A DNA stretch of 6,220 bases, from NCBI GenBank assembly GCA_003566395.1, contig PXDL01000124.1:1-6220 (forward strand), in the 5' to 3' direction. A program made the translations under genes and the position numbers. The stretch's first letter is position 1, and the number at the start of each line of letters is the position of its first letter. The DNA is from Balneolia bacterium. GTDB lineage: Bacteria > Bacteroidota > Rhodothermia > Balneolales > Cyclonatronaceae. Shown in pieces: positions 1-5,102 of this stretch. The notes beneath the pieces are model-generated. The model ran no database searches. It was not told where the DNA came from and saw only the letters and a program-made list of their open reading frames with translations.

Positions 1-2
1 AA

Positions 3-83
3 GATAGGGTTGAGTTATCCTGGAACTCAATTTCCGGCAGGGTGTTAATCTTGGAGGGGGAACGTGTTTTCAAATGGCTCTAA
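3..83 (+). CDS. Possible C-terminal tail of a plus-strand gene (partial)
   Basis: A frame open to the left edge runs 26 codons to a TAA at 81-83. Its last residues read GRVLILEGERVFKWL, which has ordinary protein composition. The other two plus frames close within the first 50 bases. If real, this gene would converge on the minus-strand deaminase. A run of 26 open codons is expected by chance fairly often and I recognise no family, so this stays tentative. A 7-bp inverted repeat at 10-30 lies inside it. Confidence 0.25.
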   Translation, partial: DRVELSWNSISGRVLILEGERVFKWL

Positions 84-129
84 TAAATCCGGCCTGACAA
101 AAATGGCGTTAGGGTCGCTCCACTCCCAA

Positions 130-159
130 TTTTGAATGGTGAATTTTGAGTTTTGAATG
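130..159. repeat. Short TTTTGAATG repeat cluster
   Basis: TTTTGAATG occurs at 130-138 and again at 151-159, with the related GAATTTTGAG at 141-150 between them. The unit is a degenerate TTTTGA(A) repeat in non-coding DNA. It may be a relic of a low-complexity intergenic repeat; no function is evident. Confidence 0.5.
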
Positions 160-178
160 ACTTGCACACAAAGAACAT

Positions 179-210
179 TTATAAATAAGTTACGATTATC
201 TTATTTATAA
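179..210. repeat. 11-bp perfect AT-rich inverted repeat
   Basis: The arms TTATAAATAAG (179-189) and CTTATTTATAA (200-210) are exact reverse complements separated by 10 bases. Only two of the 22 arm bases are G or C, so the hairpin would be weak for its length. It could serve as a bidirectional transcription stop downstream of the deaminase, or as a binding site for a dimeric protein. The symmetry is seen directly; either role is inference. Confidence 0.6.
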
Positions 211-215
211 TATTC

Positions 216-237
216 ACTGATACTAATTACTGATACT
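216..237. repeat. 9-bp direct repeat ACTGATACT, two copies
   Basis: ACTGATACT occurs at 216-224 and 229-237, separated by AATT, giving a 13-bp period. It starts 5 bases after the inverted repeat at 179-210. Two copies are too few to call an iteron array, and no replication gene is nearby. It may be a decayed low-complexity repeat. Confidence 0.5.
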
Positions 238-378
238 GTGCTCTGAAATCGGTTATTTGTATTCTACCCAATTGTTAGTGCCATTTGACCACGTGTTTTT
301 AAAAGCTTTGTCACTTAGATTTTTTTCAGAGTTACGTAGGGGACCGTATTTGCGCTTATGTAGAACCGAACTCAGGTT

Positions 379-810
379 TTACCCAAATAAGGCACGTACC
401 TCCGCGGCCATCAAACCGCCGGAGATTTGAAGCCCGTTTTGGTCTGCCCGGGTAATTTCGTCTATCCTGCCGGGAAGCTGATCATGGCCGGCCTCCATGA
501 TCTCGGGAATTGACAATCCGTAGGTTACCCGACGGATACCGCTCCAGTAAATCGCGGCAGCGCACATAGGGCAAGGTTCACAGGTTGTTATAAGATGGCA
601 CCCCGCCAGGTTGGCATTTCCTGTAATGTTGGAGGCCATACGAATGACATTCATCTCGGCATGAGAGGTTGCGTCGGTATCCTGTTTTACACGATTGGGT
701 GCTTTGGCAAGTATGTTGTCATCGGGCCCGATGATGAGGCTTGCATAAGGGGTTTGATGTTCCTGAGCTAAAGCAATCAGCTCTTTCATATGAGAGGTTA
801 ATTCAGCCAT
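379..810 (-). CDS. Zinc-dependent nucleoside/base deaminase (CDA/TadA-like fold)
   Basis: This 143-residue cytoplasmic enzyme belongs to the deaminase superfamily that includes TadA, guanine deaminase and cytosine deaminase. The metal site is complete: HAE (zinc ligand His50, proton-shuttle Glu52) and PCPMC (zinc ligands Cys80 and Cys83). The flanking IYWSGIRRV and the C-terminal GGLMAAEVRALF match the usual helices of the family, and the length is normal. The exact substrate (guanine, cytosine or tRNA adenosine) cannot be read from the sequence. I chose the ATG at 808-810 because the family fold begins right after it. The same frame extends upstream to a TTG at 907-909, but those 33 residues look like translated non-coding DNA. 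No Shine-Dalgarno site is well placed: the nearest AGGAG is 22 bases upstream. It lies 137 bp after the regulator gene, so it may be the last gene of that operon or have its own promoter. Confidence 0.88.
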   Translation of the reverse strand: MAELTSHMKELIALAQEHQTPYASLIIGPDDNILAKAPNRVKQDTDATSHAEMNVIRMASNITGNANLAGCHLITTCEPCPMCAAAIYWSGIRRVTYGLSIPEIMEAGHDQLPGRIDEITRADQNGLQISGGLMAAEVRALFG

Positions 811-822
811 CAACAAAAAAAT

Positions 823-852
823 CTTGTAGCCACTCCTGAAAATAAAATTCAA
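823..852 (-). promoter_or_regulatory. Weak sigma70-like promoter candidate for the deaminase
   Basis: On the minus strand TTGAAT (847-852) and TACAAG (823-828) are separated by 18 bases, each matching four of six consensus positions. It would give a very short leader before the ATG at 810. Bacteroidota housekeeping promoters often differ from this consensus, so the match could be chance in an AT-rich spacer. Confidence 0.2.
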
Positions 853-866
853 GAGCGGAATATTCG

Positions 867-885
867 GAGTGCACTCGGTACGAGT
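867..885. promoter_or_regulatory. Overlapping palindromes upstream of the deaminase; possible operator
   Basis: GAGTGCACTC (867-876) is a perfect 10-bp palindrome. It overlaps a second inverted repeat, ACTCG-GTA-CGAGT (873-885). They lie in the 137-bp spacer between the RpiR-family gene and the deaminase, just upstream of the weak promoter candidate. Dimeric regulators such as RpiR proteins bind symmetric sites, so an operator is possible. I found no second copy near the other genes. Confidence 0.3.
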
Positions 886-947
886 AGTTGCGCATCTGAC
901 TCTCCCCAACCTGAATTCCCTTTTACAGGTTCATTCTGCTTTTTCGA

Positions 948-1811
948 TCAACGAAAATGGCCGCTTTTCTGCATGAGATCATTTACTTCACGTATGTAGT
1001 GCAGTGCATCCTCTCTGTTGCGTAGTGCAATTTCAGTAATCAATGCATTAACCGTTACCGAAAGGGCGGCTATACTGTTTGTGAACAGCAGATTCTCACT
1101 TTCAACACATATATAGTGATTACAATGCTCGGTAACGGGAGCTGTCTGCAGGTCGGTTATTCCCACTACTTTCACCCCTTTTTTTCGGGCCATTTCGGCT
1201 GCTTCTATTGTGCGTTTGGAATAGGGCGGAAACGAGAGACAAACCAGCGCATCCTCAGGGGTCATGTACATCAGCTGTTCTTCGAAACTAAGCTGACCGT
1301 CCTGAACCGAAAAGGCGCGATTTGCCACCTGATTCAGGCTGTACGACATTATTTGTGATACCAGGGAAGAAACGCCCAAGCCGTAAGTATAAATTGTTGA
1401 AGAAGAAGCCAGCAGATCGGCAATCTGATTGAAGGCAACTATGTTCAGGTTCTCTATAGTCTTGTTGATGTTACTCACATCCTGCCGGGCTACCTTGTAC
1501 ACCGACTCTCCCCCGGCCTCGTCAATGAGCTGAAACCGGTCGGTGTTGGCATACGCCTGTCTTACTGCCTGCTGAAGGGCCGATCTGAACGGCATAAAAC
1601 CGTCGAAGCCCAGCCGCTGGGCGAAACGCACTACCGTAGCCTTGGATACTCCGCTGCGCTCACCGATTTCCACCACCGATAAAAAGGCCGCTTCCTGAAG
1701 ATGTTTGATCAGATAATCCGCAACTGCTTTTTGGTTTCGCGGCAGCTGATCATACTCGGTAGCTATCAGCTGCTTGAATGCTTCGGTTGTATTCTTTTGA
1801 ACCGATTCCAT
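948..1811 (-). CDS. RpiR/MurR-family transcriptional regulator with SIS domain
   Basis: This is a 287-residue cytoplasmic DNA-binding regulator, normal length for the family. Residues about 15-90 form the HTH_6/RpiR domain, with the typical helix-turn-helix VVEIGERSGVSKATVVRFAQ followed by RLGFDGFMPFRSAL. Residues about 125-260 form a SIS (sugar isomerase) domain, starting with IYTYGLGVSS and including KKGVKVVGITD. In many RpiR proteins the SIS domain binds a phosphosugar through a Ser-rich SxSGxT loop; here the equivalent stretch is LSFPPYSKRT, so the ligand is probably not a standard phosphosugar. The ATG at 1809-1811 lies 21 bp after the hydrolase stop and has no clear Shine-Dalgarno site. 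Its position as the third gene of the peptidase/hydrolase operon suggests that it controls that operon and senses an intermediate of its pathway. Whether it activates or represses is not visible. Confidence 0.93.
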   Translation of the reverse strand: MESVQKNTTEAFKQLIATEYDQLPRNQKAVADYLIKHLQEAAFLSVVEIGERSGVSKATVVRFAQRLGFDGFMPFRSALQQAVRQAYANTDRFQLIDEAGGESVYKVARQDVSNINKTIENLNIVAFNQIADLLASSSTIYTYGLGVSSLVSQIMSYSLNQVANRAFSVQDGQLSFEEQLMYMTPEDALVCLSFPPYSKRTIEAAEMARKKGVKVVGITDLQTAPVTEHCNHYICVESENLLFTNSIAALSVTVNALITEIALRNREDALHYIREVNDLMQKSGHFR

Positions 1812-1832
1812 ATTAAGATCATTGGTTTCCGA

Positions 1833-2810
1833 TCAGTTTCGTGTTGGCCTGGGCACTTCTATTTCATCGTATTCATATTCCAGTCTCGAAGTATCATATA
1901 CAGGATCAGCTAATGTGATATTTCCGACGCGGTTATTTTTCCAGCTGAAGGAGCTCCCCGGTGGAAGCACGTGCATATTAATACCCGAAGCCCCGAGCAT
2001 TCTCTGCTCGTATATTTTTGCGTTCATATTGCCGGCATCGAGCAATATGACCTGGCTTTCACCGATGACTTCCACGCTGTCATCACTTTTGAACCACAAA
2101 GCGGTTGATTCATCAATACCGGCCGCATAGCGGGAGCTGTCGTCGATAAGTACGTTAATAAGCCGGTTAAGCCGTCCCCTCACTATAAAATGCTGATCAA
2201 CAATCATATTTTCCACAAGCCCTATTCCTGCACTTCGAATCACATTCTGATGGCGTATCACTCCAAACGGCTGTCTTCCGGGGTAGGCCTCATCCCCGGT
2301 TATCATCACCCTTGACTGAACCGCGGTTCCGGCACTCGTTCCGGCAATCACCGCCCCGGATTTCCATGCAGCTTTTACGGCTTCACGCATTTCTTCGGCT
2401 TCAAAAAACTCCATTAATCTTCGCTGATCCCCCCCGCTGAACCATATTCCACCAGCATTACGGAGTCTGCGGGTGATTTCGCTCCTGCCGATATCCTGAG
2501 GCTCCAGCATCATAATTTCAACTTCGCGGGCTCCGTGAGCAAGCAGTTCATCCCGCTGTTCCCAGCCGACCGTGTCCGGAATGGACGATGCCATAGGAAC
2601 GACGATAAGATGCCCGTCTTTACTCAGATCAACCACCAACTGCATTATTTCTGAAGGACGAGCACCTCCGCCTATCATAATGAGATTGCCTTTTTCCACC
2701 TTTTTAACCGCGTTTTCCGAATCCCGGTCGTTGCCCGATCCCGTAAAAATGAATACCAAAGCGGCCACAACCACAACCCACAATAGCGTCAACCCTGCAA
2801 CTTGCTTCAT
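1833..2810 (-). CDS. Cyanophycinase-like peptidase (family S51), membrane-anchored or exported
   Basis: This 325-residue serine hydrolase has the class I glutamine-amidotransferase-like fold. Known cyanophycinases cut the Asp-Arg storage polymer cyanophycin into beta-Asp-Arg dipeptides; relatives in S51 include dipeptidase E. Visible family features are IMIGGGA (45-50), FSGGDQ (124-129), the nucleophile elbow AGTSAGT with Ser159, the DQHF motif with His207 followed by RGRLNRL, and GIDEST (231-236). DQHF with RGRLNRL favours cyanophycinase over dipeptidase E. Residues 5-23 are strongly hydrophobic after a single Lys, a signal peptide or N-terminal anchor, and no lipobox Cys follows. This places the catalytic domain outside the cytoplasm. 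A tail from about 290 to 325 ends in an acidic stretch (EYEYDEIEVP). The start ATG overlaps the M20 stop as ATGA, implying translational coupling. No cyanophycin synthetase is in the window, so the true substrate may be another beta-aspartyl or external peptide. Confidence 0.9.
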   Translation of the reverse strand: MKQVAGLTLLWVVVVAALVFIFTGSGNDRDSENAVKKVEKGNLIMIGGGARPSEIMQLVVDLSKDGHLIVVPMASSIPDTVGWEQRDELLAHGAREVEIMMLEPQDIGRSEITRRLRNAGGIWFSGGDQRRLMEFFEAEEMREAVKAAWKSGAVIAGTSAGTAVQSRVMITGDEAYPGRQPFGVIRHQNVIRSAGIGLVENMIVDQHFIVRGRLNRLINVLIDDSSRYAAGIDESTALWFKSDDSVEVIGESQVILLDAGNMNAKIYEQRMLGASGINMHVLPPGSSFSWKNNRVGNITLADPVYDTSRLEYEYDEIEVPRPTRN

Positions 2811-3988
2811 ATCTCCCGACCTCTCGTTTTGTTGATTTCCTTAAGTAAATTTGAAATCAGGATTATACAGAAATTTATGTCGTCAAGTAAAATAAATTCG
2901 TCGTTTGAATGAGGTTTTTGGGCACCGATGCCCAGATTTACGGCCGGAATTCCTTTTTCATGAAGCGCATTAGCGTCGCTGCCCCCCGAATAGGATACAC
3001 CCTGAGGAGTCAGTTCCGAGTCTTCCATCGCTTTTCTGACAAGCTGAACAAGCCCATTATCCGGGTTGAAAACATAGGGCGCAAAATCCACCTGCGTCCG
3101 GAAAACGACCTTCCCTCCTGCCCTGGATGCAACCTCACGGAAATATGATTCATACGTGGAAATCGCTGCGTTGATTGTTTCGGTGTCGTTCGCCCGAATT
3201 TCTCCCCAAATTGTGCATTTTTCAGGAACCACATTCACAGCCGTGCCCCCGTCAATACGTCCGACGTTCGATACGATGTCGTGCTGCTGTGTTAAGCGAG
3301 GCAGTCCGGAAAGCGCCTCAGCGGCCATCGCAATAGCGCTGATGCCGGTTCTTGGTAAAACGGCGCTGTGACCGGCACGACCTTCAAATTCAGCTTCGAA
3401 AAGGGTCATTCCGGAGCATCGCTCTATATAATTGCCGGGCCGAAGCGAAGAATCCAACACGATACCGTACCAAACCTTCCAGGGGGACAGATTCAGAAAT
3501 TTCGCCCCTTGCATGCCGGTTTCCTCACAAACCGTACACACATAAATCAGGTTTACGTCCGTGTCCTTAGGCTGAGGTGAGCGCATCATATTTAACAGCA
3601 GCGCAAGCCCCCAGCGATTGTCGGCACCAAGCTGCGTATGACCGTTCGAGGTAATTCTGTCGTCGGTGATTTGCACGGTTGTACTGCCGGTATCTCTGGC
3701 GGTATCCAAGTGGGCAAGCACCGCTATGGACGGGTATTCACTGTTGAAATGGTCCGGGACAAAGATGAGATTCCCCTGATTTCCGCCCGTCGTACGGCCC
3801 GCATCATCCTCATGAAGCCGGTACGGAAGGGCAGCTGTTTTCTGCTTCACCAGCGTGGCAATATCTTTTTCATGACCCGAAACTCCGCTGACTACCGTCA
3901 GTTCGGAAAATTCTTCGATTACAGCGGTCATTTCCGCCTGTTCTCTCAGCTCGGTTTTCATTGAAGTGATGACTGAGAGTTCACACAT
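2807..3988 (-). CDS. M20-family metallopeptidase, PepT-like
   Basis: This 393-residue di-zinc aminopeptidase or dipeptidase is of the peptidase T type. All expected metal-site residues are present: His93 and Asp95 in AHLDT, bridging Asp123 in LGADN, catalytic base Glu155 and ligand Glu156 in CEETG, Asp179 in VLDS, and His360 in KPHSNDE. The lid domain (about 195-300) carries FEGRAGHSA, with the His that usually helps bind substrate across the dimer, and the C-terminal SGGSDANALHEKGIPAVNLG is typical. No signal peptide is seen, so the enzyme is probably cytoplasmic. The start is uncertain. ATGs at residues 1, 10 and 20 are in frame, and homology appears to begin near MTAVIEEFSEL at residue 20 (codon 3929-3931), preceded by a weak AGGCGG; the first 19 residues may be untranslated. 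It is the first gene of the three-gene unit, 73 bp after the PorV-like gene. Confidence 0.93.
   Translation of the reverse strand: MCELSVITSMKTELREQAEMTAVIEEFSELTVVSGVSGHEKDIATLVKQKTAALPYRLHEDDAGRTTGGNQGNLIFVPDHFNSEYPSIAVLAHLDTARDTGSTTVQITDDRITSNGHTQLGADNRWGLALLLNMMRSPQPKDTDVNLIYVCTVCEETGMQGAKFLNLSPWKVWYGIVLDSSLRPGNYIERCSGMTLFEAEFEGRAGHSAVLPRTGISAIAMAAEALSGLPRLTQQHDIVSNVGRIDGGTAVNVVPEKCTIWGEIRANDTETINAAISTYESYFREVASRAGGKVVFRTQVDFAPYVFNPDNGLVQLVRKAMEDSELTPQGVSYSGGSDANALHEKGIPAVNLGIGAQKPHSNDEFILLDDINFCIILISNLLKEINKTRGREI
2820..2824 (-). promoter_or_regulatory. Ribosome binding site for the cyanophycinase-like gene
   Basis: AGAGG lies 9 bases upstream of the ATG at 2808-2810, inside the end of the M20 gene. 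It supports this start and independent initiation in addition to coupling through the ATGA overlap. Confidence 0.45.
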
Positions 3989-4061
3989 TTCAGGATGCTG
4001 CCGGGCCGGCTAAAAGTACACAATCCGGGAAATGTCAGACCAGTATGAAGCGGCATAGTCA

Positions 4062-5090
4062 TCAAAAATTCAGTCCTACACTAAGCCTTTGAATACCCGG
4101 CAGATATTCGTGCTCCGACCAGGAGTAATCCACGGTGATATCATATCCGCTTACATCCAGCATGATTCCGGTCCCGGCCGACCATTTCTGATCGGGATTA
4201 TTGATGACATATCCTCCCCGGCCGAAGAGTGCGGCATAATCGGTTTTGAACATGAGTTCCGAACCGAAGCTGATCATTTCAAGGTTGTCGCTGGGGTTTT
4301 TAAGGTCGGCAGCGACAATCCACCGGAAAAAACGGGAATCAACGGCATCGATTACGGCACCGACCTGAAAATGCAGCGGCATTGGAAATCCGAGCGTTTC
4401 AAGCTTTACAAGCGGCCGTCTTGAAGGCGGTTCGGAAGGATCGTTGGTATTGGGTGTAAATCGAGAAAGGTCGGGACCGTCGAACCGCATGTCCGGGCCG
4501 AAGTTCTGAACCGACATGCCGAGGGTAAGATTTCGATACCCGAAGTTATACCGGGTGCCGATATCGAAGGCGATGCCTGTTGCGCGCTCGTTCCAGATTT
4601 GCTGATTCACATATTTTGCTGTAACCCCAACTGAAAACCGTGGCAAAAGATGCCGGGCGTAGGAAACTCCGATCATCAAGTCGGAGGCGTCAAAAAACCG
4701 TCCGGTTCCGTCCGGTTCCAGCACGGTGGTAATTTCCTGTTCCGGAACAGAGAGAGAAATTACGCTCACCCCGAATGTTCCTATATTTCCGGCTCTGGTG
4801 GCAAAAGCAAACTGATTGATCTCAATATCGGCCCACCAGGGAATATGCGTAAAACTCAGCGATCCCCGTTCGGTTTCTGAAATACCGGCAGGATTCCAGA
4901 ACATGGCCGTGGCGTCGTCGGCACTTCCCACAAAAGCTCCGCCCATAGCCTCGGCACGCGCACCGGCATTAATTTTGAGAAACTGGGCCATACTGGTGCC
5001 CACGTTTGTTGAAGACGTCTGGGCCTGAAGCTCTCCATGCAGATAGAAGAGCAAAAAAAGCACCGATAAAATTTTGACAGACTGGCTCAT
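4062..5090 (-). CDS. PorV/PorQ-family outer-membrane beta-barrel protein
   Basis: This 342-residue protein is of the FadL-like barrel family that includes PorV and PorQ of the type IX secretion system. Residues 1-23 are a signal peptide (hydrophobic LSVLFLLFYL, likely cleavage after LQA). The mature start carries the family signature: GTSMAQFLKINAGARAEAMG followed by GAFVGSADDATAMFWNPAGI at about 51-70. Alternating beta strands follow to the end, and the last residue is Phe, as in many outer-membrane proteins. In T9SS, PorV shuttles cargo carrying a C-terminal sorting domain to the surface machinery. Here the gene sits 10 bp behind such a candidate cargo, so a dedicated carrier or partner role is likely. 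Many genomes carry several paralogues, so this need not be the core PorV. A well-placed AGGAG supports the start. A 10-bp tandem duplication lies in the coding sequence at 4698-4719. Confidence 0.92.
   Translation of the reverse strand: MSQSVKILSVLFLLFYLHGELQAQTSSTNVGTSMAQFLKINAGARAEAMGGAFVGSADDATAMFWNPAGISETERGSLSFTHIPWWADIEINQFAFATRAGNIGTFGVSVISLSVPEQEITTVLEPDGTGRFFDASDLMIGVSYARHLLPRFSVGVTAKYVNQQIWNERATGIAFDIGTRYNFGYRNLTLGMSVQNFGPDMRFDGPDLSRFTPNTNDPSEPPSRRPLVKLETLGFPMPLHFQVGAVIDAVDSRFFRWIVAADLKNPSDNLEMISFGSELMFKTDYAALFGRGGYVINNPDQKWSAGTGIMLDVSGYDITVDYSWSEHEYLPGIQRLSVGLNF
4698..4719. repeat. 10-bp tandem repeat inside the PorV-like gene
   Basis: CCGTCCGGTT occurs twice back to back (4698-4707, 4708-4717), followed by two further matching bases. 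On the coding strand it encodes part of EPDGTGR at residues 125-131. The period is not a multiple of three, so gain or loss of a unit would shift the reading frame. Confidence 0.7.
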
Positions 5091-5097
5091 TTCTGGT

Positions 5098-5102
5098 CTC
5101 CT
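5098..5102 (-). promoter_or_regulatory. Ribosome binding site for the PorV-like gene
   Basis: AGGAG ends 7 bases before the ATG at 5088-5090 and overlaps the TAG stop of the upstream gene. This is the best Shine-Dalgarno site in the window and fixes the PorV-like start. Ribosomes finishing the upstream gene would sit directly on it, so coupled translation is likely. Confidence 0.7.

Larger units (their letters stand above)
84..378. other. AT-rich intergenic region with short repeats
   Basis: I see no protein-coding frame with a plausible start and no tRNA-like or rRNA-like sequence here. The stretch is clearly richer in A and T than the flanking genes. It holds a cluster of TTTTGA-type repeats (130-159), an 11-bp inverted repeat (179-210) and a 9-bp direct repeat (216-237). 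It lies downstream of the deaminase and, if the left-edge frame is real, between convergent genes, where terminators would be expected. No GC-rich stem followed by a T run is present on either strand. Confidence 0.6.

Noticed and set aside
10..30. 7-bp inverted repeat TTGAGTT/AACTCAA as a terminator
   Set aside because: It is AT-rich, followed by only three T residues on the plus strand, and lies inside the possible reading frame at 3-83 rather than after its stop.
290..295. CACGTG palindrome in the left intergenic region
   Set aside because: A 6-bp palindrome is common by chance and has no associated structure or promoter here.
908..931. Inverted repeat AACCTG/CAGGTT after the regulator stop as a terminator
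   Set aside because: The arms are only 6 bp with a 12-base loop, and no T run follows on the minus strand.
3638..3964. 108-residue plus-strand reading frame opposite the M20 gene
   Set aside because: It lies wholly antisense to a gene with complete M20 catalytic motifs and has no recognisable domain; it is a shadow frame.
3989..4061. Possible promoter for the M20 operon (TACTTTTA on the minus strand, resembling TAnnTTTG)
   Set aside because: The -7-like element has one mismatch, and no convincing TTTG or TTGACA-like partner lies at the right distance; CTGACA is only 14 bases from TACTTT. The 73-bp gap may hold a promoter, but I cannot place one.
4089..4424. 111-residue plus-strand reading frame opposite the PorV-like gene
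   Set aside because: It is antisense to a well-supported gene with continuous family similarity and shows no domain of its own.
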